Positions 38,458 through 49,249 of a stretch of 64,000 nucleotides of DNA are shown piece after piece. Source of the stretch: Promethearchaeota archaeon (GTDB lineage Archaea; Asgardarchaeota; Lokiarchaeia; Sigyniarchaeales; SOKP01). The stretch is taken from NCBI GenBank assembly GCA_019057865.1, contig JAHLWP010000001.1, forward strand, positions 62,001 to 126,000, in the 5' to 3' direction. The number at the start of each line of letters is the position of its first letter. The first letter of the stretch is position 1. The notes beneath the pieces were generated by a model. It was given only the letters and a program-made list of their open reading frames with translations. It searched no databases and was not told the DNA's origin. Both the position numbers and the translations under genes were made by a program.

Positions 38458-40276
38458 AATGTTCATTGAGAAATTCCAAAAAGGGTGGCAAGAATTAGAT
38501 TCTGAAATTATAAAATCAGGTAAATGCCTATATTGTGGGGCTTGTGGAGCATTTTGTAGTAATATAAAATTTGATAGTGAAAAAGAAATACCTGTTGAAG
38601 ATGGTTCTTGTAAAGATGTAAGTACCTGTCGGGATGGTTTTGGACTATGTTATAATATATGTCCTAAAACTGGAACTGATCAGATTCCATTATCATTATT
38701 AGATAAATGGGTATTTGCAAAAGAACAAGAGAAAATTCTAGGGCACTATATTGAAATTTTTTCTTCAAGAATAACAGATTCAGCGCGCGAGAAAATGCCT
38801 ATGGAAGCTGGACCATTAACAGCATTATTATGGATTGCAATGGAGAATAAACTAATAGATTCAGCAATTATTACTGATAAGGATGAAAATTTTAACCCTT
38901 TTCCTATTATTGCTTCGAATCAAAATGAGTTATTTAAGGGAATTGGGTATAAACCAAGCCAGAATCCAATACTTTCATTAATAGGCGAAGCGATAAATAA
39001 AGAATTTATAGATATTGCTGTTGTAGGAACTCCATGTCAGATTCAAGGTTTAAAAAAATTACAAAATCATCCAAGATTTGATTATGAAGCATATGATTTG
39101 ATTTCATTAGCAATTGGAACTTTTTGTTTTGGCACATTTCATAATCAAAAATTATTAGAATATTATAAGGAGTTTAATATAAATTCAAGTGAAATCCAAA
39201 GGATTTTTACTGATAGAAATAATTTCAAATTGAAGATTAGGACAAATTCAAAAACCTATGAAATTCCTTATAATCATTTATATGATAAAGCTATAAGAAA
39301 TGCTTGTTTTGCTTGTTCTGATTATACTGCCTCATTTGCAGATATTTCTGTAGGTGAAATAGGTAGTGAAAGTGAATGGAAAACCGTTATAATTAGAACC
39401 CCAAGGGGAAAAGAAATTTTTGATCTTGCTGTTAACCATGGAATTCTTGAAGTAAAACCTCTGGAAAAAGATAATGAAGAATTGATAATAGATTTAACTA
39501 GGAATAAAACAGAAATTGTAACTATTGAATCAATAATAGAGCACTCTTCTGAGATTAAGAGTTTTTATTTTAGGAATCCTAGAATTGCTACAGCTTATAG
39601 ACCAGGAAATTTTGTTATTCTCTGGTTACCTGATGTCGACTTTTTGCCAATGTCAATCTCTAATGTTGATGGTAACTTAATTGAAATAACCGTACAAAAA
39701 ATTGGAGAAGGAACATCTAAATTATTTGAAAAAAATATAGGTGATAAGATTGGTATAAGAGGTCCATTTGGCAATTCATGGAATTATGAAGATGCTTCGA
39801 ATATACTTATAGTTGGTGGAGGTATGGGAATTGCTGCTCTTACTTCATTGATTGAACCATTAAAACAAAATAAGAAAAATATTTTTGTGGCAATTGGAGC
39901 GAAAGATGAACCTTCCTTAATTCTTGTTGATAGGTTAATTGATCTAATTCCTAATACTTTATGCAGTACTGATGATGGATCAGTAGGAAGAAAATGTTTT
40001 GTCACTGATACAATCGAAGAGATCATTAAGAAAGAAAAGATCGATTTAATTTTAACATGTGGTCCAGAAGTTATGATGAAACGAGTACTTGAGATTGCAG
40101 AATCTTATAATGTTGAGATTCAAGCATCATTAGAGAGAAAAATGAAATGTGGAATTGGTTTATGCGGTTCATGTTGTCTTGGCACAGATAATAATATTTC
40201 TGTTTGTAAAGACGGTCCAATATTTAATTCAAAACAATTGAAAGAATTTTTTAGGTTTGGAACGTATATTAAGTGA
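38450..40276 (+). CDS. Fusion: FrhB-like (F420 hydrogenase beta) domain plus PyrK/ferredoxin-NAD(P) reductase-like domain
   Basis: N-term CLYCGACGAFCSNI...GTPCQIQGLKKLQ...CFACSDYTASFADISVGEIG; C-term RPGNFVILWLPDVDFLPMSIS...ILIVGGGMGIAALTSLIEPL...LTCGPEVMMKRVLE...LERKMKCGIGLCGSCCLG...VCKDGPIF. Confidence 0.88.
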   Translation: MIKMFIEKFQKGWQELDSEIIKSGKCLYCGACGAFCSNIKFDSEKEIPVEDGSCKDVSTCRDGFGLCYNICPKTGTDQIPLSLLDKWVFAKEQEKILGHYIEIFSSRITDSAREKMPMEAGPLTALLWIAMENKLIDSAIITDKDENFNPFPIIASNQNELFKGIGYKPSQNPILSLIGEAINKEFIDIAVVGTPCQIQGLKKLQNHPRFDYEAYDLISLAIGTFCFGTFHNQKLLEYYKEFNINSSEIQRIFTDRNNFKLKIRTNSKTYEIPYNHLYDKAIRNACFACSDYTASFADISVGEIGSESEWKTVIIRTPRGKEIFDLAVNHGILEVKPLEKDNEELIIDLTRNKTEIVTIESIIEHSSEIKSFYFRNPRIATAYRPGNFVILWLPDVDFLPMSISNVDGNLIEITVQKIGEGTSKLFEKNIGDKIGIRGPFGNSWNYEDASNILIVGGGMGIAALTSLIEPLKQNKKNIFVAIGAKDEPSLILVDRLIDLIPNTLCSTDDGSVGRKCFVTDTIEEIIKKEKIDLILTCGPEVMMKRVLEIAESYNVEIQASLERKMKCGIGLCGSCCLGTDNNISVCKDGPIFNSKQLKEFFRFGTYIK

Positions 40277-40318
40277 CTAAAAATAAGATAAATCGAACTT
40301 ATTTGGAAATTCTTTTTT

Positions 40319-41914
40319 TTATTCAATCTTACTTATTTTTTTAATCCCAAAAAACAATAAGGGAACAGCAATTCCAGCCGAAAGTAATAACATTGGACTT
40401 AGAAAGTAAAATTTTACTAATTCTGGAGATGATGGTGGAGTAAACATGATTATTAGAAACATAAAAAGAAATTGGAAGGGAACCATTTGAAGAACCATTA
40501 AAATAAGATTATTAGTTGTCATTGTACGACCTTTCTCCTCAAATGAAGGAGAAAAACACTGAATACCAACTGCTTGAGATATAACTACTTGACAATAAAT
40601 TAGATAAAAACAAAAGAAAAAGATAATCGTAAAAACATCAAATTCAAAAAAGATAGTGAAAAAAATTGTTAGACCAATAGTCATAAATACATTAAAAATT
40701 AACATTGCTAACATATAAGAATAAACTAGTGAATGAATGTTTCGAGGGCTTCTTTTATAGACCCAAATAAGATCTTTTGAACCAACAAAAATGTAACTAC
40801 CGAAAAGTAAGCCATACATCATACCGCCACTATAAATTAACATTACAACTATTAATGATTCACCAATTATTTCTGTACCCATAGTAAAAGAAAAAACAAC
40901 TCCCAATACACCTACTAGTCCAGATGCATAAGCAATTTTCATAATAGTTTCTCTTCTTCTTAAAAATTCTTTTAACTGAGTAATTATTAATCCTTCCCAT
41001 TTATGTCCTGTGAATTTCCTGATTAATAAATAAAATTTATTTTCTCTTTCAATTATGGTAGTCATTTTTTCTATACCTCCCTCTACAGTAAAGAATTTAT
41101 TAGCCCTTTTATATGATAGGTATAGAATAATGAGGGGAACAAATATAGCAAGAGCGCTACTATACCATATATTCAAAAAGTATCTATTTGTCAAATTATA
41201 GTCTATAAAGTATAGTATAATATTAGAAAACCATAAAGAAGGATAAAGAATTAGCCAATTTCTTAATTGTGGGTTATTAATAAGGTAATTAAACAAAAAT
41301 TGTAAAGAATAGATTATAGCCACCATTGCTATTGAAAGGAGAAATATTAAAACCTTTCCTAAATCTCTTGCACGCTCACTTTTCGCAATCTTATGTTCAA
41401 GCCAGGACGAAACAATTGAACCTAGAAGAGCAGCAAATATTACCATCCCAAAAATACATATGTAGATTATAATATATTGAATAGGAGTAAGGGCTATAAT
41501 TGGATTTAACATTCCTATTATTATTGGGCCTATCAATAAAATAATAGCTGAATAGATAGGAAATTTTCCAATAAATTCTCCTAAAAAAATATCTCCAGAT
41601 GTAGCAGGAGACGCTAATAAAATCTCTTTAAAGCCAATTTCAGTCCTTCTATAAACAGTATTTAATGGATATATAAAAATAAAGAGAAAGAAAGTCATCA
41701 TACCATACTCAATAATAAGAGCAACAGCTAATAGAATTTCAGGAATTTGATCAATTAAAGTTGGCATAAAGAGATTAAAAATGGCTGGACATAAAAAGAA
41801 TGCCCATATTGCTAACAAAGAGTATAATGTTATGAAAAATAGCACTCTATGCTTTCGAAAAAGGCTTGTTCTCAGCCTAAGTTCATTTTTAGCTATTACT
41901 TTCCAGAGGACCAT
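40319..41914 (-). CDS. ABC-2 type transporter permease
   Basis: 531 aa with many TM helices; downstream of ABC ATPase. Confidence 0.8.
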   Translation of the reverse strand: MVLWKVIAKNELRLRTSLFRKHRVLFFITLYSLLAIWAFFLCPAIFNLFMPTLIDQIPEILLAVALIIEYGMMTFFLFIFIYPLNTVYRRTEIGFKEILLASPATSGDIFLGEFIGKFPIYSAIILLIGPIIIGMLNPIIALTPIQYIIIYICIFGMVIFAALLGSIVSSWLEHKIAKSERARDLGKVLIFLLSIAMVAIIYSLQFLFNYLINNPQLRNWLILYPSLWFSNIILYFIDYNLTNRYFLNIWYSSALAIFVPLIILYLSYKRANKFFTVEGGIEKMTTIIERENKFYLLIRKFTGHKWEGLIITQLKEFLRRRETIMKIAYASGLVGVLGVVFSFTMGTEIIGESLIVVMLIYSGGMMYGLLFGSYIFVGSKDLIWVYKRSPRNIHSLVYSYMLAMLIFNVFMTIGLTIFFTIFFEFDVFTIIFFFCFYLIYCQVVISQAVGIQCFSPSFEEKGRTMTTNNLILMVLQMVPFQFLFMFLIIMFTPPSSPELVKFYFLSPMLLLSAGIAVPLLFFGIKKISKIE

Positions 41915-41923
41915 TATTATCTT

Positions 41924-42667
41924 CTATCTTCTTTTCTTCCTTTTCTTTTTTATATCTTTTTCGCTATTATTTGGAGCTTTCTCCCTCCAAGCTAATAAAT
42001 CTTCGATACGAGTGGCACCCATAATTTTTAAATATGCATCTTCTAAATCTTCTGCGTTTGCAGAATCAATAATTTCTTTTGGACTTCCCTCAACTTTTAA
42101 AACTCCTTTATCAATAATCCCTATTAGGTCACATAATTCTTCAGCAGCATCAAGAAGATGAGTACAGATGAAAATAGTCTTATCAGCTTTTTTAGCAAGA
42201 TCAGATATAAGATCTTTTACCATTCTAGTTGCTGCGGGATCTAAGTTTGAAGTGGGTTCATCCAAAAATATTATTTTAGGATCTTGAATCAAGGCAGCAC
42301 ATAAACATACCTTTTGTTTCATACCTCTTGAATAACCTTCTAAAAGATCATTTTCACGCCCTTCTAAATCAAAGAGATCTAAAAATTCTTCAATACGGGA
42401 GGAGATAACTTCCTTAGGTAAATAATATAATTCTCCAACAAATTCTAAGAATTCTTTAGCTGTTAATTTTTGATATAAACCAGGAGATTCTGGTAAAAAA
42501 CCACAATTTATTTTAACTTGTTGGCTTTCAGTTATAATATCATAACCTACAACTTTAGCCGTCCCTGAAGTAGGAGAAATTATTGAATTTAACATTCGGA
42601 CGGTAGTAGTTTTCCCAGCTCCATTAGGACCTAATAATCCATAGGTTATACCATAGCGTATTTTCAA
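41924..42667 (-). CDS. ABC transporter ATP-binding protein; coding similarity continues upstream in frame to about 42763
   Basis: GLLGPNGAGKTTTVRMLNSI, GYSRGMKQKVCLCAALIQDPKIIFLDEPTSNLD; upstream in-frame IEKAIYISDDYAITTQNLTKDFGSVVAVKDLNL is normal ABC N-terminus. Confidence 0.9.
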   Translation of the reverse strand: MKIRYGITYGLLGPNGAGKTTTVRMLNSIISPTSGTAKVVGYDIITESQQVKINCGFLPESPGLYQKLTAKEFLEFVGELYYLPKEVISSRIEEFLDLFDLEGRENDLLEGYSRGMKQKVCLCAALIQDPKIIFLDEPTSNLDPAATRMVKDLISDLAKKADKTIFICTHLLDAAEELCDLIGIIDKGVLKVEGSPKEIIDSANAEDLEDAYLKIMGATRIEDLLAWREKAPNNSEKDIKKKRKKRR

Positions 42668-42915
42668 ATTAAGATCTTTTACAGCAACTACACTCCCAAA
42701 ATCCTTTGTAAGGTTTTGAGTTGTGATTGCATAATCATCTGAAATATATATCGCCTTTTCAATTCATTTATTAATTTTATATTTCAAAATCTTCTTTTAC
42801 AAATAAATCTTATTTGAGGGATTTAGAAAGAATTATTTCCATCCATTTCAATTTCTTTTAATGAAAAGATTCAATTCAATTAATTTTAATATTTCTCGAC
42901 TTTTACATATTTATC

Positions 42916-43875
42916 TTGCAGAGTGAAAATTTAAAAAAAGGCTTAATTTTTGGAACCATTGGAGTTGTTTTTGTTGGTTTACAACCAATTGTCGCAATAT
43001 TAAGACCTTCTGCCATGGATGCATTTCTATTTGCAGCTATGACCTGTTTAGTTGAAACAGCTATATTTTTCCCTTTAATGTTAATAGAGATTAAAAAAAG
43101 AAATTCAAATAAAAAAAATGAAGTTGATGATATAGAATTGGGGATCTCTATTTTAAAGGGTTGGAAAAATAATCTTTGGCTTTTAGTTTTTATAGGGATT
43201 ATCTTTGGAATTAACCAAGTTTTGTTTTTTATAGGGTACGAACTAGCAGGAGCTATAAATGGATCACTAACCCAAAAAACTACCGTCTTTTTTTCATTAA
43301 TTTTTGGATATATAATCTTGAGTGAAAGAATCACAAAATTACAAATAATATTCTCATTTGTCTTATTTTTAGGATTGAGTATAGGCATAACACAATTTTT
43401 TACTCTTTTTGAAATTAATATTACTATATTATATGGTGTGTTAATCTTATTGTTAATAAGTTGTTTATGGATGTTTGGGCATACTATGACTAAACCAATC
43501 TTTAACAGGAATGAAGTTACTCCTATTCAAATGGTTTTCCTTAGAAATAGTCTCTCAGGTCTAATTTTAATTCTTACTTATCTATTAATCTTTCCAATAG
43601 AAAACTTTAAAGTATTATCAGATTTCGACAATCAGGTTTCCTTTATTCTCATGGGAGCAGTCTATGGATCAGGACTTTTTTGTTGGTATAAAACGCTCTC
43701 GTATCTTGATGTGTCTAAAGCGAGTATAGTTTTTGCTCCTACTCCTGTTACCTCTGCTATATTTGCAACAATTATTCTGGGAGAAGTTTTTACGATACCT
43801 CACTTATTTGGGACTATCCTTGTTATAGTATCTATTATAATAATCGTAAGACAAAAAAGAAGTCAAGAAGCCTAA
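42916..43875 (+). CDS. EamA/DMT-family permease
   Basis: Ten-TM pattern; ELAGAINGSLTQKTTVFFSLIFGYIILSERIT; SKASIVFAPTPVTSAIFATIILGE. Confidence 0.85.
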   Translation: MQSENLKKGLIFGTIGVVFVGLQPIVAILRPSAMDAFLFAAMTCLVETAIFFPLMLIEIKKRNSNKKNEVDDIELGISILKGWKNNLWLLVFIGIIFGINQVLFFIGYELAGAINGSLTQKTTVFFSLIFGYIILSERITKLQIIFSFVLFLGLSIGITQFFTLFEINITILYGVLILLLISCLWMFGHTMTKPIFNRNEVTPIQMVFLRNSLSGLILILTYLLIFPIENFKVLSDFDNQVSFILMGAVYGSGLFCWYKTLSYLDVSKASIVFAPTPVTSAIFATIILGEVFTIPHLFGTILVIVSIIIIVRQKRSQEA

Positions 43876-44074
43876 ATATATGAGATAATTCTTAAATTTA
43901 TATAATAAAAATAATATATATATTTTTATATATAGATTAAATTAGATTTCAACTTGAAAATTGAATATTTTTTCATATTCAAAAAGTAATCATAATATTT
44001 AAATATAGAATTATATAGAATTATATGAAGAAATATATTCCTTAATAACATATAGAATAAAATATTCTTTTATT

Positions 44075-44878
44075 ATGATTAGGATGTTAAATAATGAAGT
44101 AGTTGTTGTTAAGAATTTAAAAAAGTTTTTTGGTGAAACTAAGGCTGTAAATGGAATTTCCTTTAATGTTCATCAAGGAGAGATTTTTGGTCTCTTAGGT
44201 CCTAATGGTGCTGGTAAGACTACCACTATCAAATTATTATTAGGTTTACTAGAACCTAATGAGGGAGAAATGAGCATTTTTGGATTAAATCCTGAAAGAG
44301 AAGAAGTCCAAATTAAACGTAGAATTGGATATGTTTCAGAAGAACCCCTTATTTTCAAATCACTCACACCAAAAGATCTATTTAACTTTATAGCATCCAT
44401 CCGTGGATTAGAAGAAGAAGCAACCACTGAACGTGCCAGAGAGTATTTAGAAAGTCTAGATGCCATTGAATATTATGATCAATTAATTGCTACTTTATCA
44501 CACGGGAATAAGCAAAAATTGCAAATTGTTGCTGCAATATTACATGAGCCTGATTTACTTATTTTAGATGAGCCCATCGCTGGTCTTGACGCTAAATCTG
44601 TTAGAGTAGTCAAAGAGGTACTGGATCTACATGTTGAAAATGGTGGTTCGGTTCTATTTTCAACTCATATAATGGAAATCGCTCAAAATCTATGTGATCG
44701 AATAGCTATCATAAATAAGGGTAAAATTGTAGGAATTGGTACTTTTGAAGAACTGCGTCATCAAGCTAATAAAGTTGGAGCGAGTTTAGAAGATGTATTT
44801 TTACGTCTTACTGAACAAGATACTTCAGTAAATGAGATTGTTAAAAAATTACGGGCATCGGCTAAGAAGAAAAAATAG
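44075..44878 (+). CDS. ABC transporter ATP-binding protein
   Basis: GLLGPNGAGKTTTIKLLLGLL, LSHGNKQKLQIVAAILHEPDLLILDEPIAGLD. Confidence 0.94.
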   Translation: MIRMLNNEVVVVKNLKKFFGETKAVNGISFNVHQGEIFGLLGPNGAGKTTTIKLLLGLLEPNEGEMSIFGLNPEREEVQIKRRIGYVSEEPLIFKSLTPKDLFNFIASIRGLEEEATTERAREYLESLDAIEYYDQLIATLSHGNKQKLQIVAAILHEPDLLILDEPIAGLDAKSVRVVKEVLDLHVENGGSVLFSTHIMEIAQNLCDRIAIINKGKIVGIGTFEELRHQANKVGASLEDVFLRLTEQDTSVNEIVKKLRASAKKKK

Positions 44879-44892
44879 CAGGGAAACTAAAG

Positions 44893-47463
44893 ATGGAAGA
44901 GAAAAAGTTGAAATATTATCGTTTAGCAAAATATCCCACTTATGAAATTTTAATGGATGGACAACTAGCAAGTGCAGGCGCTCATCAAGCAAGACTTATT
45001 GAGAAATTTAAGAAAAATAAAAAGTATATTAAAAATCAATTTTTAGCTCTTAAATTTATTTTTGCATTTCTCCTTTTATTTATACCTATTTTGCCATTAG
45101 CCACATATTTAGAGATCTTAGGTCATATTGGAGATGGTACATATACAATAAATACGATCTTATTTATGTCCAGTTTTATTTTTGGAATATATTTTGCCAT
45201 GACATTCTTATACATGATATTGTTCGGTATGATTTCAACAAGCTCATTCATGTCAGGCAACTCATTCAAATGGTTACAGACTCTTCCCTTTTCTAAAAAG
45301 GATTTGAAAAAAATAGGATTGATGACCCTTTTTCGCAATTTTGATGTTCCACTTATAATATTAGTCTTAGGATTTCCAATAATAATGTTAATTGGAACTC
45401 AAAACTTCTTAATTTTCATTTCATCGCTATTAGTTTCTTTTCTAAATGTTGTTTTTAGCTTTAGCTTACTTATTATTTTGGGAGAAAAATTAAGTTATCT
45501 TTTCTCAGAATCAAAGGATAAATCAAAAAAAGTGAATATAGTTAGAATTGTAACTATGCTTGGTTATTTCATTATTGCTTTTGGATCTGGATTAGTTATG
45601 AGCTGGGGATTTAGTTCTATTGATACGTTTTTAGAGATTTTCGCCACTAACGAGCCTTCTATAACAATAAACATAATTTTAAGCTTAATTTTGTTCCCAT
45701 TTACTCTTGGATATTTCCTATCATTAAGTATCAAGCCAAATCAGGTTCCTTTAGGGATATTATTAAGCACACTCATTGGTTTTGCTTTATTCATATTAGT
45801 AACATGGGCTTTATTTCGAACTGCAAGACGAGCTCTACGGAGCACAATTTCTACTGAAATAAAAGTTGAAAAAGTAGAGAAGAAAGAGGTTCAAGTCGAA
45901 ATAAAACCTTTATCTGCTATTCGTGCATATGTACGGAAAGATTTAGTATCAAGTACACGTGATATGCAATCTTTTATGTTTATCTTTTTCCCCATTTTCT
46001 ATCCTATAATATTAGTTTTAACACTACAAGGGCCAATTATTAATGAGATTGCAACTATAGAAGGTCTATTAATCTTATGGTCAATGGTGCTTATGGTTTA
46101 TCTTTTTATTCCACCAATGTTAATTGCAGGTTTTCTAAACCTTGAAGAATCAGGTTCATCAACAATATCATCATTACCAATTATCCCTCGCGATCAAGCA
46201 AAGGCTAAAATTATTTTGATGTTTTCTATCCAGGGTATATCGCTCATATTTATATCTATTATGCTCACAATACTAACTAATTCAATACTGGTATTACTCT
46301 TATTCTTAGTTACATTACCTTTTGCTTGGATTTTATTGTTATTCGTGTTTGAAATGAAGATTAAGCTGTTTGGTCGAATGAAATATAAGTATATTTTAGA
46401 AGAATTACAAAGAGAGCATAAGATAACAAAATGGATCAGTATGATACTTTCTGAATTTGCTATTTATTTTGTGATTTTAACAACAGGAACAATTCTGTTT
46501 ATTAGTTTTGATATAATTCCCACACTCATCACACTATTTATTATTGGCGTTAGTGGATTATCAATTTTAGTATTTATTTTTACAAGGATGTTTCCAAAAG
46601 CAGAAAAAATGGCAGAATACAAAACAGGAGGATTATTAAGAGAACATATAAATGTTGGAACTCTTGTATTATTGATATTATATTTTATTTTCCTTTTTCT
46701 TCCAGGTTTTGTAATACTACCCCTATCACCATTCTTACTTGATATACCCACGGTATCTGCTCTATTTATTGAATTTTTCATAATAGTTGGATTTTTAATT
46801 CTATTATGGCAGATAATAGTTCCATACGGGTTAAAGCTTCCAAATGGAGAAATGACTTTTATAGAACATGCTCGATCGATCGGTTTAAGTAGAATGAGAC
46901 CATTATGGAGAAATTTGGTGATTGGATTAGGTAGTATTGCATTATTTGGATTATCAACAGTGCTTTTAGGAGAATTATTAGGCACATATTATTTTATTCC
47001 TGAAGTGTTATTTTTTGGATTTAATTGGTTTTTATTTGTAATCATGTTAATACCTGGAATTTGGGAAGAAGTAGCCTTTAGAGGAGTAATTTTAAACTTA
47101 CAACTGCGTAAATACAGTAAATTAACAGTTGTCTTTCTTAACGGGATAATATTTGGATTATTCCATTTTGTTAATTTACTTGGGCAAAATCTCTTTTTAA
47201 CGGTTTTACAAGTGATATATGCTTCTTGTTTAGGTATTTCATTTGCCTATATGTTCATTAAGACAAATAGTTTATTACCAAGTATATTAGTTCATTATTT
47301 AATCAATTCTGTTGGTCAATTTTTCTTAACAATCGAGATACAAAATAAAGTAAATTTAGCTTTATTTGCTGTATTCGGAGTTGGAGTTATTCCCATGATA
47401 CTAATCATGATTTTAGTTAAATTAGTGGTTAAAAGCGATACTCGGCAGATAAGTCCAATATAA
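44893..47463 (+). CDS. ABC-2 permease fused to C-terminal CPBP (CAAX-protease-like) domain
   Basis: 856 aa; C-term GIWEEVAFRGVIL, GIIFGLFHFVNL, SILVHYLINSVGQF match the EExxxR / FxxxH / HxxxN motifs. Confidence 0.85.
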   Translation: MEEKKLKYYRLAKYPTYEILMDGQLASAGAHQARLIEKFKKNKKYIKNQFLALKFIFAFLLLFIPILPLATYLEILGHIGDGTYTINTILFMSSFIFGIYFAMTFLYMILFGMISTSSFMSGNSFKWLQTLPFSKKDLKKIGLMTLFRNFDVPLIILVLGFPIIMLIGTQNFLIFISSLLVSFLNVVFSFSLLIILGEKLSYLFSESKDKSKKVNIVRIVTMLGYFIIAFGSGLVMSWGFSSIDTFLEIFATNEPSITINIILSLILFPFTLGYFLSLSIKPNQVPLGILLSTLIGFALFILVTWALFRTARRALRSTISTEIKVEKVEKKEVQVEIKPLSAIRAYVRKDLVSSTRDMQSFMFIFFPIFYPIILVLTLQGPIINEIATIEGLLILWSMVLMVYLFIPPMLIAGFLNLEESGSSTISSLPIIPRDQAKAKIILMFSIQGISLIFISIMLTILTNSILVLLLFLVTLPFAWILLLFVFEMKIKLFGRMKYKYILEELQREHKITKWISMILSEFAIYFVILTTGTILFISFDIIPTLITLFIIGVSGLSILVFIFTRMFPKAEKMAEYKTGGLLREHINVGTLVLLILYFIFLFLPGFVILPLSPFLLDIPTVSALFIEFFIIVGFLILLWQIIVPYGLKLPNGEMTFIEHARSIGLSRMRPLWRNLVIGLGSIALFGLSTVLLGELLGTYYFIPEVLFFGFNWFLFVIMLIPGIWEEVAFRGVILNLQLRKYSKLTVVFLNGIIFGLFHFVNLLGQNLFLTVLQVIYASCLGISFAYMFIKTNSLLPSILVHYLINSVGQFFLTIEIQNKVNLALFAVFGVGVIPMILIMILVKLVVKSDTRQISPI

Positions 47464-47566
47464 ATAATTTTATTTATTTTTTATTATTCCATTATTCTCT
47501 TTATTGAAATTCGTTAATTTTTATGATTATAAACATAAGGTAACAGATTCGAGAATTTAATATCTG

Positions 47567-49243
47567 TTGAAAAACTTTATATATCAAAAGAAATTAGGGA
47601 CTTTTATTTTGAAGGAAAAAAAATTAATTTTAAAAAGTACTTTAATCAAGAATGGAAGAATAATTGATGGAACAGGAAATCCTTGGTTTAAAGCCGATTT
47701 ATTAATCGAGAATGGAAGAATTAAAGAAATTGCTCGAAAAATTAAAGCCAAAGATGGTAATGAAGTAATTGATGCATCAAGACTAATAGTTTCACCAGGT
47801 TTAATTGACATTCATACTCATTCAGATCAGACAATTTTTTCAAGCCTAGGTGAGAATGTATTAACTCAAGGTGTGACTACTCACGTAGTTGGTAACTGTG
47901 GATTTTCTATAACTCCTATAGATCCTGAATCAATTAATGATGAAATCTATGATATGGTTAAATCTATGCTTGAATTCGGGAAGGATTATAGACTATACCG
48001 ACATCTGAATAAATATTTAGAAGATTTAGAAAAAAATAGGATCCCAATTAATATTGTTCCATTAATAGGTCATTCTATGATAAGAATCATGGTCTTGGGA
48101 GTAGAAAAAAGAGAACCTAATCCTGAAGAATTACAAAAAATGAAAGACATTCTAAGAGAAGAAATGGAATTAGGAGCATTCGGCTTGTCTACAGGGTTAG
48201 ATTATCCTCCGGGTTCTTTTGCTAAAACAGATGAAATTATTGAGCTTTGTAAAGTTGTTTCTGAATTCGATGGAATTTTTACTACTCATTTTCGGGGATT
48301 TGGAAGCGGATTGGTTAGAGCTACGAAAGAAGCAGTCAAAATTGCAAGATCAGGAATACCAGTAGAAATTTCTCATTTTAAACCGTTTGGATTTTGGCCG
48401 GGAGATATAAGAAAAGCATGCAAGATAGTCGAAAAAGCTCGTGAAGAAGGTTTAGATGTCACTTTTGACGTTTTTCCTCACGCATCAAATTATACCTTCT
48501 TATTTGCAATAGTACCACCATGGGTTTATCTTTCAAAAGATAGATTAGACATTCCCCGTGCGATTGATATACTAAAAAAAAGCAGAACTGATAATAATTT
48601 AAAAAATAAGATACTTCAAGAAATGAGCACGATAGTGGGTAGTTTTTTGAATATTAAAGACGATAAAGATTGGGTGAAGGTATACATAAATGCTCCAAAA
48701 AGCAAAGAATATAATGGTAAACACGTTTACCAAATTTCATTAGAGAAAAATATCGATCCAAGAGAAGCTATTATTGATATTTTAATTAATCAGAATGGGA
48801 CTGTAAATGCATCATATCTTTCAATTACTGCTGAAGATAATATTGTAACAATTGTACATCCACTCTCTATGATAGCCTCTGATGGGCTCATTATACCAGA
48901 AAAGTCTGATGTTTTTCCAAATCCTTATTGTAATGGTACATTTACTCAAGTGTTAGGAAAATATGTCCGTAAAGAAAAACTTCTTACTTTACATGATGCA
49001 ATTAGAAAGATGACTTCATTTCCAGCCCAAAAATTGGGTTTAAAAAATCGAGGTTTACTTAAAGAAGGATATTGGGCAGATGTAACCATATTTGATGCAG
49101 ATAAAATAATTGATAAGGCAACTTACGAAAATCCGCGATTATATTCCGAAGGAGTTGTATATGTTTTTGTAAATGGAGTGCTTGCTTATAATAAGGGAGT
49201 CTTTACAGAGAGTTTGTCTGGAATGCCTTTAAGAAGAAGTTAA
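47567..49243 (+). CDS. N-acyl-D-amino-acid deacylase / D-aminoacylase family amidohydrolase
   Basis: LIKNGRIIDGTGNPWFKADLLIENGRI...VSPGLIDIHTHSDQT...GVTTHVVGNCGFS...TGLDYPPGSFA. Confidence 0.92.
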   Translation: MKNFIYQKKLGTFILKEKKLILKSTLIKNGRIIDGTGNPWFKADLLIENGRIKEIARKIKAKDGNEVIDASRLIVSPGLIDIHTHSDQTIFSSLGENVLTQGVTTHVVGNCGFSITPIDPESINDEIYDMVKSMLEFGKDYRLYRHLNKYLEDLEKNRIPINIVPLIGHSMIRIMVLGVEKREPNPEELQKMKDILREEMELGAFGLSTGLDYPPGSFAKTDEIIELCKVVSEFDGIFTTHFRGFGSGLVRATKEAVKIARSGIPVEISHFKPFGFWPGDIRKACKIVEKAREEGLDVTFDVFPHASNYTFLFAIVPPWVYLSKDRLDIPRAIDILKKSRTDNNLKNKILQEMSTIVGSFLNIKDDKDWVKVYINAPKSKEYNGKHVYQISLEKNIDPREAIIDILINQNGTVNASYLSITAEDNIVTIVHPLSMIASDGLIIPEKSDVFPNPYCNGTFTQVLGKYVRKEKLLTLHDAIRKMTSFPAQKLGLKNRGLLKEGYWADVTIFDADKIIDKATYENPRLYSEGVVYVFVNGVLAYNKGVFTESLSGMPLRRS

Positions 49244-49249
49244 TTGTAT

